From: Pelagomonas calceolata
Lineage: Eukaryota; Sar; Pelagophyceae; Pelagomonadales; Pelagomonadaceae
Reading direction: 5' to 3'
Assembly (NCBI GenBank): GCA_918797485.1
Contig: CAKKNE010000003.1
Location: 1,116,001-1,180,000, forward strand
DNA: 64,000 nucleotides
The stretch's first letter is position 1. The number at the start of each line of letters is the position of its first letter. This document shows positions 35,665-45,016 of this stretch, piece after piece. Position numbers and translations under genes: made by a program. The notes below the pieces were generated by a model that was not told the DNA's origin, did no database searches, and worked only from the letters and a program-made list of their open reading frames with translations.

Positions 35665-37603
35665 ATGCTGCCTCGGGCAGCCCTCCTCCTCTGCACCACA
35701 CACGCGAGCTCCTGGTTCACCACAAAAAAACAACAACCGAAGCAAAGAACAAAACCAAATATCCTCGTGCTCCTCGCCGACGACCACTCCGCCGAGGCCC
35801 TCGGCTACCGCGGCAAAGCTAGATTAAGCCCGCTCATCAAGCAGCTCAACGTGACGCCGCATTTAGATCGATTATCAAAAGAAGGCATTACAACGGACAA
35901 CGCCTACACGATCAACGCCTTATGTACGCCGAGCCGCGCATCATTGCTGACAGGTTTCTACCCTAACAAGCACGGCGCCACACACTTAAAACCGGTGAGC
36001 AAGGGCAACGCCTCGGGCGTCCATGACTACATCGAAACCTACCCCGAGGTATTACAAAGGCACGGCTATGCCACTGCCCTGTACGGCAAGTACCACCTCA
36101 TGTCGCGGCCGCGGGGCTTCGACACGTACGAGGTCCTCCTCCACCAGGGCTCCTACGAGGACCCTCTATTACTGAACCACACCCTCTCTGCAAAGAGGTG
36201 GAAGGCGCGCATGAAGCTCTGGACGCGGAAGCGCTCCGACAACGGAGGCGCGCGCGCGGCGGGCCACACCTCGGACGTTATCAGTGCGAAAGCGGCGGAA
36301 GCCGTCGCTTCGTTAGCAAAGCCGTGGTTAATTGAAGCACACTTCAAGGAGCCCCACGAGCCCTTCCACTATCCTCCACGCTACGAGGCGCTCACGGGGG
36401 CACCTGTTTTTGATGCGTCGCGGGGCGTCTGGACGCTGCGGGGCTTCGACGTCGCCGAGCCGCCGACGCTAATGCAACGCCCGACGCGCTGCCGCGGCAT
36501 CGACGTCTTCGCGAACCGGAGCCTCGCCAACGCGACGCGGCGCCGGACCTACGCCCAGCTCGTCGCGGACTATTTGAGGACCCTGAAGGCGCTGGACGAC
36601 GGCGTCGGCCGCGTGCTGCGACGCGTCGACGACGAGAAAACGCTCGTCCTCTACACTAGCGACCACGGCTACTTCCTCGGCGAGCAACAGCGCACAATCA
36701 AATAGCGGCGGTTCTCACATAGTTGATTTGCGCACAGGCGAGCACGGCTGCTATGATAAACGCTTGATGCTCGACGAGGCGATCCGTGTGCCTTGGATCA
36801 TTCGGTACCCGGCCGTCCTCAAACCTCGTCATACGAACTTCCTGGCGCGCTCCGTCGACGTCGCACCGACCCTCCTCGACTTCGCCGGCCTGCTAGGGAA
36901 GCGCTCCCTCGACGGCGTGTCACTAAGGGCCGCGCTCGCGGACAAGAAGGCGACGACGGGGACCACTTTGTACTACCGCTACTACGACGAGGCCATGAAA
37001 GCAAGGGCGACGCCGCCGGCGCCGCCGTCGCACGTCGGCATTCGAACAACACGATGGAAGCTTATTCTTTTTGACGGCCTGCGGTGTAGCCCCGGATTCC
37101 GGAGGAGCGGCGCGGCCGCCCAAATTTTTGCACTTTACGACTTAGAACGCGACCCGCGCGAAGCGACGGACGTCTACGCGTCCACTTCCACAAAAGTCGT
37201 CTCGAAATTAAAGCGGGAGCTGCGGGCGGCGATGGCCTTGTATGGAGGCGAAAGTCACGTCAAGGCCGGCGCGCACCTGCCGCCGGACTGCCTCACGCTC
37301 GACTTCGGCACGCCGGACTTCGTCGACTGCCTCCGAACGACGCCGTGCGAGACGCCGGTCATGATTGCCGCGGACTCGGCGAAGGCGCGCCGGGAAAGGA
37401 TCGCGGCCGCCCGTCAGAAGTCGCTGGCGCGGGTCAAGAACAGGCCGTCGCCAGGGGTGCACACATTCGCCGGCGGCGCCAAGCACCCCGCAGCCGCCTA
37501 CCTCCCCCGGGGAGAGGCTCTCGCGCACATCCGCGCGGCGGCCGAGGCCGTCGCACGAAAACACGCCGGCCGGGGCGGTGGCTGGCGGCCTAGTAATTCA
37601 TAA
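35665..37603 (+). CDS. Secreted formylglycine-type sulfatase, spliced
   Basis: Exons 35665-36679 and 36738-37603 join in phase 1 to give 626 residues. A signal peptide (MLPRAALLLCTTHASS) precedes NILVLLADDHSAEALGY, the metal-binding start of the arylsulfatase fold. Cys87 in LCTPSRASLLTG matches CxPxR, the site converted to formylglycine. GKYHL and FKEPHEPFHYP carry further active-site Lys and His residues. The splice rebuilds YTSDHGYFLGEHGCYDKRLM, a family signature that neither exon holds alone. Likely substrates are sulfated polysaccharides or glycans outside the cell or in lysosome-like compartments. The ATG at 35665 starts the signal peptide; an upstream GTG in frame is not credible. Confidence 0.9.
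36680..36737 (+). mobile_element. Short introner forming a GC-AG intron, 58 bp
   Basis: Target copies GCGAGCAA (36680-36687) and GCGAGCAC (36738-36745) flank a 50-bp body whose right end GTTGATTTGCGCACAG is a typical family end and whose left end CAGCGCACAATCAAA is a decayed complement. The donor is GC from the target. It looks like an internally deleted copy, near the minimum size for a spliceable intron. Confidence 0.85.
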
Positions 37604-37634
37604 AAACATAAGTATTATTAACACACACACACAA

Positions 37635-38930
37635 TCAGACGCGCTCCCAGCGCGGGTACGTGATCTTGGAAGAGAACGCGCCCCGCAGCACATCATACCA
37701 AGGCGGACTCGCGGGGTAGAACTCGGCGCCCGCTCGTCGTTTGAGCTCCGGCAGGTTCCAGAGAGGCACCTTCGGGAAGTCGTGGTGCTCGCAGTGGTAG
37801 TTCGCGGCGACGCACAGAACATCGAACCAGGGCCCCCCATACACGCTGTGCGTCGGCCGGTCCGGAGCCGCGCCGCCGACGCCGTAGCCTTCATCATCCA
37901 CACCATGGTTCGACACGAAGAGGGCCGCTGTCGGGAGCGGCGGCACCTGCCAAATGGTCTCCGCGACTAGCAAAAATAGTAGAGACCTCCCATCGAAGCC
38001 GGACAGCGCGAAAACGGCCAATTGACAGAGAGCGGAAAAGCGCGCGTAGTCGGCGCACAGGTCGTGGAAGGCTTGGGGCTTGTTCGGGAAGAAGAACGCG
38101 TTCGATCCCGACAAAGCCACATATTTGTCATTGCAGCAAAGGGCGAAGCGCTCGAACGCCATGGACCAGGCGTAGGCCAGGGCGTTCCGGGACAGGCCGA
38201 TGTCGTCGTCCTGGTCGAAGCGCCACAGATACCGGTAGGCGAAGCGCGAGATCGATATTGTCATGTCTCCTATTATTCCACCGCCGTCGTCCGCGGCGCC
38301 GTTCGTGGATTCTTGTCTGTGTGACGCGAAGAAGAGGTCGCCGTCCTCGAAGGCCAATTGGTCGCTCGCAAACAATTCTTTTGCGGAATAGTCGCCCGTG
38401 GCGGCGTGGTGGTTGAGATGGCCCAGCGCCAGATACAGCCAGTACCCGAACACGGACGGCTGCGAGCCGCATTTCAGAATCTGTTCCCGTCGTTCTCGCC
38501 TTTCACCGATCGGCTGGCTCAGGTCGTCGGCGCCCCCGTGCACGACGTCGTGCAGCAGCGCGAACTGCGCGAGCGAGCAGTAGGCGCCCAGAGTTGAGGC
38601 GAATCCAAGCCACCACAAGCCATCCAAATGTGGGGTGTATGTAGCTAGACCAATAAGGAGCGCGTCGGCGGCGACGAGACAGCCGAGGGTCCGCCCGGGC
38701 GTCGGGGCCTCGAGCTTTGCGATGACCTCGGCGCCGAGCTTCTTCGTGATCGCATTCTTTCGTTCCGCGTGCCAGGCGGCGACGGCGCCGCCCCGGCTGT
38801 CTGTTGTCGGGCGGTCGGGTGGTGCGATCCTGATCGCTTTTGGCTGCGGCTGGCGTGGCCTTGCTATTTCCAGCACCGCGTCGGTCTTTGCGTGTAGTAG
38901 TGCGAGGATGAAAAGCAGCCTGGACACCAT
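37635..38930 (-). CDS. Fatty-acyl or sphingolipid desaturase, DES1-like
   Basis: Encodes 431 residues with an N-terminal signal or anchor (MVSRLLFILALLHAKTDA) and several membrane spans. Three His boxes are present: HDVVH (127-131), HLNHH (171-175) and HCEHH (379-383). The last lies in NYHCEHHDFPKVPLWNLPEL, which closely resembles the NYHNEHHDFP region of dihydroceramide delta-4 desaturases. The His boxes hold a di-iron centre that inserts a double bond using oxygen and cytochrome b5. The substrate could be a sphingoid base or a related acyl chain. It converges on the sulfatase with 31 bp between stops, and its upstream region is shared with the RRM gene. Confidence 0.85.
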   Translation of the reverse strand: MVSRLLFILALLHAKTDAVLEIARPRQPQPKAIRIAPPDRPTTDSRGGAVAAWHAERKNAITKKLGAEVIAKLEAPTPGRTLGCLVAADALLIGLATYTPHLDGLWWLGFASTLGAYCSLAQFALLHDVVHGGADDLSQPIGERRERREQILKCGSQPSVFGYWLYLALGHLNHHAATGDYSAKELFASDQLAFEDGDLFFASHRQESTNGAADDGGGIIGDMTISISRFAYRYLWRFDQDDDIGLSRNALAYAWSMAFERFALCCNDKYVALSGSNAFFFPNKPQAFHDLCADYARFSALCQLAVFALSGFDGRSLLFLLVAETIWQVPPLPTAALFVSNHGVDDEGYGVGGAAPDRPTHSVYGGPWFDVLCVAANYHCEHHDFPKVPLWNLPELKRRAGAEFYPASPPWYDVLRGAFSSKITYPRWERV

Positions 38931-39261
38931 GGTGGCTTATCCTACTTGGAGCAGTCGTGGAGCCGCTTTTTTTTTTGTCTGCACCTCTTCCTTGACGTAT
39001 ATAGTGGTCGCAGCGAGTACCTAACAGCTCACCACGTTCGTATGAGCCGCGCTTTGGCCGCTGACCTCAGATTGAGATTAGCTAGCGCGGTATAAAGACA
39101 CTAGCAAACGGGGCTGCTCGTCAATTTCAGCGTTGCACGGGCGCTAGACGCTGCCTGTGCGGCCGCAAACGTTGTTCATACTCATCTCGCAGCCTCCCGC
39201 CAGCTCTCGGCATCCCTGCGCTGCTGCACAAAATCAGCTGCCACCTGCAGCCATCACAGCC
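38931..39261. other. Divergent intergenic region with one oriented palindrome
   Basis: Some 331 bp between the desaturase and RRM starts. It includes copy 4 of the oriented element, a T-run near 38970 and GTATATAG near 38998. Confidence 0.4.
39081..39105 (+). promoter_or_regulatory. Oriented palindromic upstream element, copy 4 (variant)
   Basis: GCTAGCGCGGTATAAAG then ACACTAGC, followed by AAAC. It lies 156 bp upstream of the RRM ATG in the standard orientation. The core GTAAGA is altered to GTATAAAG, which argues against a strict splice-donor role. Confidence 0.5.
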
Positions 39262-39963
39262 ATGTCCGACGACTCATCAGACGACGAGATACCGCTCTGT
39301 AGTGTGCCAGCAGAGCCGCCCGCGAAGCGCCAGCGCGCGGTCGACGCCGTCGCGGCGTCATGGGTCGGTAGCCGTCCACTCGAAGAATCGACGCGCCGGC
39401 CACGCGCTAGGCCGAAGGAGAAGCCACCGGCGCCACCAGCGGCAGTACCGCAGCCCTCGGCGCCAGACGACGGCGTCGACACCTTACACGTCGCGAACCT
39501 GCCGACGCGCGCCACGGCGGGGCTCCTGCGCCAGCACTGTGTCGAGACGCTCGGCGACGACGAGGCCAATGTGACGGACTGCCGCGTCGTGGAAAAGGCA
39601 CGGCGCTTCGCCTTCGTCGAGTGCAAGGATGCGGGGACGGCGCGGCGGCTGCTGGATAAGTTAGATGGCGACACGTGGTTCGGCGAACGCCTGGTCGTGA
39701 ACGCGGCGCGGCCGCGGACGTCGCGCGCCGAGGACCGGCGCGAGGCCTACGAGAAGCTTGCCGAGCACGTCGAGAAGCGGGAGCAAGCGAAAATCGAGGC
39801 GCGCGCGAAGAAACGCCAGGCCGAGCGTGACGCGTGGGAGAAGGAACATGGGCCGCGTGTTCGCGCCGAGAAGGCGGCGGCTCGATCCCAGGGCCACTTC
39901 GGCCATGGATTTGGGAGCGACGGGCGACCACTCCTGCACTCGGGGTACAAAGACATGTTGTGA
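39262..39963 (+). CDS. RRM RNA-binding protein
   Basis: Encodes 233 residues. A disordered, acidic then basic N-terminus precedes one RRM (about 73-150), with RNP2-like LHVANL and RNP1-like RRFAFVEC followed by LLDKLDGDTWFGERLVV. A charged Glu/Lys helix follows and the C-terminus ends in a short Gly/His segment. Such small single-RRM proteins commonly act in pre-mRNA processing or ribosome biogenesis. The start is the first ATG, in CAGCCATGT. It converges on the LHC gene with 79 bp between stops. Confidence 0.85.
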   Translation: MSDDSSDDEIPLCSVPAEPPAKRQRAVDAVAASWVGSRPLEESTRRPRARPKEKPPAPPAAVPQPSAPDDGVDTLHVANLPTRATAGLLRQHCVETLGDDEANVTDCRVVEKARRFAFVECKDAGTARRLLDKLDGDTWFGERLVVNAARPRTSRAEDRREAYEKLAEHVEKREQAKIEARAKKRQAERDAWEKEHGPRVRAEKAAARSQGHFGHGFGSDGRPLLHSGYKDML

Positions 39964-40042
39964 ACTTCTGGCGGCGCCGCTGACGACGACGACGAGCGGC
40001 CGTCTAGGGGGGAGTACTTGTTGTGATTTTAGACATTCAAAC

Positions 40043-41002
40043 TTACTGGGAGTAGGGCGCCGGGCTGTACATCATGATATTTTCGACAGTCTTCCAAAAA
40101 GGCTCGAACAAGAAGGCACTGTTCTGCACGACGGGATTTTTCGTGATGGCCTCCTCTAACGCATATATGGTAATGGCCAACATAGCCAACCTCCCGTTCT
40201 TGATCTCCGCCGTCTCCATGAGCATCTTCCCCGACTCCGATTTGCCGAAGATCGTGTAGAGCCCAAGCGGGTCGAAGCCGAGGTCGCCCGGCACGTAGCT
40301 ACCGGTGAGCATCCACTGGCTGTCGGCCGCCTTGGCCTGGCCCTTCTTGTACTCGCTCAGCGCCTCGACCGCGCCAGCGAATAAGACGACAGACACCCAA
40401 TAAACCGGCGAGATCATGCCCATGCCGCCGTTGAGCACGGAGACGGCGCGGCCGCCGTTCTCCTCGATGATGGGCTCGAGGCCGAAGGTCTTGGCGATGC
40501 CCGTGTCCCAGAGCTCCGCGAGCGGCCAGCCCGCCGCCGCAAGCATTGCGAGGCGCGCGTGCTTGAGCTCCGCCTCGCGGTAGACGTAGAGCTGCACCTT
40601 CGAGTCGGCGAGCGAGAGCGGGTCGAAGCCCGAGTCCGCGGCGAGCGCGCGGTCGAGGATCGCCGGGCGGCCCGAGAACGGTAATGCTAAATCGGACCAG
40701 TTCTCCGTGCGCTTCTGGGCGACGCGGCCCTTCGGCGTGGGCGGCGGCGCGGCGGGTGCGACCGGCGGGGCGGCCACCGGCGCCGGCGCGACGGCGGCCG
40801 GCTCCGTGCCAGTGGCCTCCAGGACGGCAGCCTCGAGAGTCGTCATCGGCGCCGCCGGCGCGGCAGCCGATTCAGCGGTTTCCGGTGTGTCGACCGGCGT
40901 CGATGCCATGCTGATCGTCTTGAGCGCGCGCTGCTGCGGCGCAACGAGCGCGTTCGCGCCGGAGAGCAATGCTAAGGCGATGAGGGGCTTAGAGGCAATC
41001 AT
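40043..41002 (-). CDS. Light-harvesting chlorophyll-binding (LHC superfamily) protein
   Basis: Encodes 319 residues. The N-terminus (MIASKPLIALALLSGANALVAP) is a signal peptide ending in an ASAFAP-like site, as in nucleus-encoded proteins of complex plastids. After an Ala/Pro linker comes FDPLSLADSK with the first helix YREAELKHARLAMLAAAGWP, carrying the chlorophyll-ligand Glu and Arg. The third helix has AEIKNGRLAMLAITIYALEE. A middle helix is SPVYWVSVVLFAGAVEAL. It is an LHC-fold thylakoid protein; the long linker and diverged second helix suggest a RedCAP-like or outlying subfamily, not a core FCP. The first ATG of the leader was chosen; a longer upstream frame has no targeting sense. Confidence 0.88.
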   Translation of the reverse strand: MIASKPLIALALLSGANALVAPQQRALKTISMASTPVDTPETAESAAAPAAPMTTLEAAVLEATGTEPAAVAPAPVAAPPVAPAAPPPTPKGRVAQKRTENWSDLALPFSGRPAILDRALAADSGFDPLSLADSKVQLYVYREAELKHARLAMLAAAGWPLAELWDTGIAKTFGLEPIIEENGGRAVSVLNGGMGMISPVYWVSVVLFAGAVEALSEYKKGQAKAADSQWMLTGSYVPGDLGFDPLGLYTIFGKSESGKMLMETAEIKNGRLAMLAITIYALEEAITKNPVVQNSAFLFEPFWKTVENIMMYSPAPYSQ

Positions 41003-41482
41003 TGTTGCTGTGAGTGTGCTGAAAAGCAGAGATGCGTTGCGGATGAAGAAAGTGGGTAGAGAGCTGCTGTCTCGCAAGGTGTGCGTGACGTGCAGTGCGG
41101 TTTTGCGAATTTGCAGGCTGTGTCAATCCCAGCCAAGCGCATCGAGTCATCGGAAATCGGGCCGTACTAGAAACGCCTTTTTGGAGGCGTTGCAGGCCCC
41201 GCGGACCCTTGCCCGCTACTGTGTACTGCTAGAATGGGCCTTCGGAGGGACGCGCCGCCTCCACAGCCAGAGGCTCGAGCGCATGAGGTGGATGCGTGCA
41301 GCGTGCCCAGCGCAATCCGACAGCCATCGGCACATTTGCTAAGCTAGAAATAGTGGTCGAACAACCACTGTGCAAGGGCATTCGAATTTGCTGCGCTCGA
41401 GAGGCCAGACGAGCTGCAGCAACACAAAGCCCTGGGACTGCTCACAGCAGCACGCCATCGACGCGACACGCTAGGAATCAAA
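41003..41482. other. Divergent intergenic region between plastid-protein genes
   Basis: Some 480 bp between the LHC and Hsp100 genes. No oriented palindrome copy was seen. CACGCCATCGACGCG near 41453 recalls the introner internal sequence but has no ends. Confidence 0.3.
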
Positions 41483-44026
41483 ATGCTGCGCGGCGTCACG
41501 CTCCTGTTCTGCGCCGCGGCCACGCGCGGGCTCATCGCGCCGCGCCACGGCTTCCCCACGGCGCGACGGCCACAGCGCGCACAAACATGCCGCATGCTCT
41601 TCGACAAGTTCGACGCCGAAGCGGTCAACGTGCTCATGTACGCCCAGCAGGAAACGAGATCCGCGAAGCTCGGCGAGGTCGGCACCGAGCAAGTGTTGCT
41701 AGGCGTCTTGCAGTGCCCCGAGAACGCGAAGAAAGCTTTAGACAGGTTCGGCGTCACGTTAGATGCGATGCGCGATACCATCGGAGTGAAAAAGTCTTTG
41801 GGAGATAAGGCCGCGGAGCTGTTTCGGAGGGAAAAGGAACCGTTGCCTTTTACGGCGCGGTCGAAGGCCTGCTTCAAGCGCGCCGTCTCGGAAAGCGAGG
41901 CCATGGCCTGCGAGGAGGTGCGGCCCGAGCACCTGTTCTTGGCCGTGGCGAGAGACGACCAGTCGGAGGCTAGATCCGCTCTAGAGAAGTTGGGCGTCGA
42001 GGTCGACGCCCTGTGTGACGCCGTGGCCAAGGACGCGCGGAAGGCCAAGGGTTCGCTCGTGGGCGTGGGCGGCGACGGCGACGAGCGGGAGACGACGTTA
42101 GCTTCGGTCGGTGTTGATCTCACGGCGTTAGCTCTAGACGGGGAACTGGATCCATGTGTAGGGAGGAGTGAGGAAATCGCCAGAGCAGTCCAGATCTTAT
42201 TAAGAAGACGGAAGTCGAACCCGTGTCTCGTCGGCGACGCGGGCGTCGGGAAGACGGCCATCGCCGAAGGTCTGGCCCAGAAGATCGCGGAGGGCGACGT
42301 GCCCAAGAAGTTGAAGGGTGCTCGAGTGCATACGCTCGAGATGGCCTTGTTAGTTGCCGGTACGAAGTATCGGGGAGAGTTCGAGGAGAGGTTAAGGGAC
42401 GTCGTCGCCGAGGCTTCTAGTGATACGAATACCATCCTGTTTATTGATGAACTCCACACGTTGGTCGGTGCGGGTGCGGCCGACGGCGCCATCGACGCGG
42501 GGAACATCCTGAAACCGGCTCTGGCTAGGGGCGGGTTGCGGTGCATCGGCGCTACTACTGTTGCGGAGTACAGAAAATACGTCGAGAAGGATCCCGCGCT
42601 CGAGCGACGGTTCCAACCTGTAAGTGTGGATGAGCCGTCCGTCGAGGAGACCGTCGAGATCTTGACGGGATTGCAGAAGGATTATGAAGAGCACCACGAG
42701 GTCACTTATTCTACGGAGGCCGTTGCCGCCGCCGCAGCATATGGTGATAGGTACGTAAACGATCGATTCTTACCTGATAAAGCTATCGACTTACTAGATG
42801 AGGCCGGCGCCGCGGCGCAAGTGAGGGTCGAGAACAACCAGGGCGAATCTCATGTAACGGAAGACGACGTCGCGTCCGTCGTGTCCACGTGGACGGGTAT
42901 TCCGGTCCAGCGGTTGTCGAGGCCCGAACAGTTGCGACTGATGGACCTCGAGAAGGAGCTCCATGAGGATTTGATAGGACAAGACTCCGCGGTGACGGCA
43001 GTAGCCAGAGCCATCAGGCGCGCGAGAGTCGGCATGCGCTCACCACAGAAACCTGTTGCGAGTTTCATCTTCGCCGGCCCGACGGGCGTCGGCAAGACCT
43101 TCGTCGCCAAGACGCTGGCCAAAACCTACTTCGGCGACGAGAAGACGATGGTCCGATTCGACATGTCCGAGTACATGGAGAGGCATACTGTTTCAAGGTT
43201 GGTGGGCTCACCACCGGGCTACGTCGGTTTTGATGATGGCGGGCAACTCACGAACGCCGTGCGACGGACGCCGCACTGCGTCTTGCTTTTCGACGAGATC
43301 GAAAAGGCTCATGGGGATGTCTACAACCTGATGCTGCAGATCCTGGACGACGGGCGGTTGACCGACGCGCAAGGTAGAACTGTGGACTTTTCGAATGCTG
43401 TGGTCGTGTTCACGTCCAATGTGGGTAGTCAGGACATCCTGGAGGCGTTCGATCAAGGTGGGAGTGCGGATTTGATCCGAGGTAAAGTTACTGGTGCTTT
43501 GTCCGAGAATTTTAGACCGGAGTTCCTGAACCGATTGGACGAGATCGTCGTGTTCGACCCGCTCGATAAGGAGCAACTGAGTGATGTGCTCGAGACGATG
43601 CTGCGGGAGGTTTACGAGCGAGCCGAGAAGGAAGATCTGAGGATAGCTTTGACTGATGGATTGAAGGCGGAGATCATCCAGGCCGGGGCTGCGGACGCTA
43701 GATTCGGCGCGCGACCACTGAGGAGAGCGGTCCAGCGCTTCGTCGAAGACGTCATCGCAGAAGGTGTTTTGGGGGGAGGCGTCGACCGAACGAAGCCCAT
43801 CACGCTGGATTACGGCGCGGGTCAGGTATTAGTCACCCAAAACGGCAAGCAGTGTTGTGCTGTACCAGTCGACGCTGCGCAATTCGGGGGGGTCGAGGCG
43901 GCCAAGGATGCTGAATTGAGAAGTGCGATGCCGAACCTGCCCTTCGACGTCGTCGACGACGTGGCACCGCTGGAAGCGGCCGTGCCGTCGGGCGGGGGCG
44001 GCGGGAAATCTAGGAGAACGGACTAA
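41483..44026 (+). CDS. Hsp100/Clp ATPase of ClpB/ClpC type, plastid leader
   Basis: Encodes 847 residues. A hydrophobic leader (MLRGVTLLFCAAATRGLIAP) suggests plastid import. The Clp N-domain (about 40-185) has the GTEQVLLG motif typical of ClpC. AAA1 has Walker A GDAGVGKT near 252 and AAA2 has GPTGVGKT near 533, with arginine fingers and PPGYVGFDDGG pore loops. The middle domain is absent: DLLDEAGAAAQVRV runs within 30 residues into STWTGIPV. After FTSNVGSQ there is no IGF/LGF loop, so ClpP docking is unlikely. The enzyme therefore looks like an unfoldase without known regulatory or protease-binding parts. Its stop overlaps that of the adenylate kinase gene on the other strand. Confidence 0.9.
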   Translation: MLRGVTLLFCAAATRGLIAPRHGFPTARRPQRAQTCRMLFDKFDAEAVNVLMYAQQETRSAKLGEVGTEQVLLGVLQCPENAKKALDRFGVTLDAMRDTIGVKKSLGDKAAELFRREKEPLPFTARSKACFKRAVSESEAMACEEVRPEHLFLAVARDDQSEARSALEKLGVEVDALCDAVAKDARKAKGSLVGVGGDGDERETTLASVGVDLTALALDGELDPCVGRSEEIARAVQILLRRRKSNPCLVGDAGVGKTAIAEGLAQKIAEGDVPKKLKGARVHTLEMALLVAGTKYRGEFEERLRDVVAEASSDTNTILFIDELHTLVGAGAADGAIDAGNILKPALARGGLRCIGATTVAEYRKYVEKDPALERRFQPVSVDEPSVEETVEILTGLQKDYEEHHEVTYSTEAVAAAAAYGDRYVNDRFLPDKAIDLLDEAGAAAQVRVENNQGESHVTEDDVASVVSTWTGIPVQRLSRPEQLRLMDLEKELHEDLIGQDSAVTAVARAIRRARVGMRSPQKPVASFIFAGPTGVGKTFVAKTLAKTYFGDEKTMVRFDMSEYMERHTVSRLVGSPPGYVGFDDGGQLTNAVRRTPHCVLLFDEIEKAHGDVYNLMLQILDDGRLTDAQGRTVDFSNAVVVFTSNVGSQDILEAFDQGGSADLIRGKVTGALSENFRPEFLNRLDEIVVFDPLDKEQLSDVLETMLREVYERAEKEDLRIALTDGLKAEIIQAGAADARFGARPLRRAVQRFVEDVIAEGVLGGGVDRTKPITLDYGAGQVLVTQNGKQCCAVPVDAAQFGGVEAAKDAELRSAMPNLPFDVVDDVAPLEAAVPSGGGGGKSRRTD

Positions 44027-44667
44027 TTTAGGATGTCTTCGACGCGCTTCTTCATGACCGGATAGATCACGTCCGACTCCGTCCCGGCGAAGGTCGCGAC
44101 CTTCTCCCCATAGTGTGCTATGAGCGGCTTCGCGAGGTCGTGGTACTGCTGCAGGCGTTTTTTGATGGCCTCCTCCGTGTCGTCGGGCCTTATTACCAGA
44201 GGTTCTCCGGTCTCATCATCGATACCTTCTCGCTTCGGCGGGTTCCACTCGACATGATACGAACGACCGGACGCGACGTGCACGCGGCGGCCGCCCAGCC
44301 GGCTCAGGATCTCGGCCTCGGGGATGTCTAGATCTAACACAAGGTCCACGTCGTGCTTCGCATCCAAAGCTACGGCCTGCGCGGCATGCCTAGGGAACCC
44401 ATCCAAGAGCCACCGCGGCTCATTCTTCAGATTCTCGAGCTGTCCCAGCACGAGATCCGTCACCAATTCGTCGGGCACGAGCGCGCCGCGGCCGATGTAG
44501 TCCTTCGCTTTGTTTCCGATGGCCGAGCCCGCTGCTATCTCGGCCCGCAACGCGTCGCCCGCCGAAAAGTGGCAAAATCCAAAGTCCCGCACGAGCCGCT
44601 TGGATAGCGTGCCCTTGCCGCCGCCGGGCGGGCCGAGGATCAGGGCCTTGAAGGCCTTGGCGGCCAT
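44023..44667 (-). CDS. adk: Adenylate kinase family
   Basis: Encodes 214 residues. The P-loop is GPPGGGKGT (residues 11-19). LLDGFPRH carries the conserved DGFPR of the AMP site, and RRVHVASGRSYHVEWNPPK begins the LID with the short zinc-free form. RPDDTEEAIKKRL supplies LID Arg and Asp residues. It interconverts ATP (or GTP) and AMP with ADP. No targeting peptide is seen from the first ATG; a longer frame to 44715 has only a TTG start. Its TAG and the Hsp100 TAA share 44024-44025 on opposite strands. An element related to the oriented palindrome lies 126 bp upstream. Confidence 0.92.
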   Translation of the reverse strand: MAAKAFKALILGPPGGGKGTLSKRLVRDFGFCHFSAGDALRAEIAAGSAIGNKAKDYIGRGALVPDELVTDLVLGQLENLKNEPRWLLDGFPRHAAQAVALDAKHDVDLVLDLDIPEAEILSRLGGRRVHVASGRSYHVEWNPPKREGIDDETGEPLVIRPDDTEEAIKKRLQQYHDLAKPLIAHYGEKVATFAGTESDVIYPVMKKRVEDILN

Positions 44668-45016
44668 CGGTCGGATTTTTCGTCCCTCTCCAGCAGTAGC
44701 GACGGTTCGCAGCAATACAAATCACTGCGAAAAGTTGCTGACAATTGTTTGCTGCCGTCGTATAGAGAGCTGCAAGCTGGAGATCGGCTGGAACTAGTAT
44801 GCTACTGACGCTAGCTAACTTGCAGGCCCTCGAAAAAACACGCCTGAACGCCACGGAAACGGTACCAGTCACTCACTGCATATCAGTATACCGCCGCAGT
44901 ACCACAGGCAGCCATCTGCGAAGAGCTGGTGGCTTCGCGTTGCGAAACAATTGCAAAACCGCTACTTTGCTACTTTCGGGTGCTCTGGACAAAGCGGTCC
45001 CGCGCGCACGGATATA
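44668..45016. other. Divergent intergenic region
   Basis: Some 349 bp between adenylate kinase and the MYND gene. It contains the diverged copy 10 of the oriented palindrome. Confidence 0.35.
44793..44815 (-). promoter_or_regulatory. Oriented palindromic upstream element, copy 10 (diverged)
   Basis: On the minus strand it reads GCTAGCGTCAGTAGC then ATACTAGT, 126 bp upstream of the adenylate kinase ATG in the standard orientation. Both ends keep CTAG; the middle is altered. Confidence 0.35.

Noticed and set aside
41440-41480. Introner core-like CACGCCATCGACGCG upstream of the Hsp100 gene
   Set aside because: No inverted ends, target copies or splice context; a short match in GC-rich DNA.
41344-42546. 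Minus-strand open frame of 400 residues
   Set aside because: Antisense to the Hsp100 gene, with no domain and shadow-like composition.
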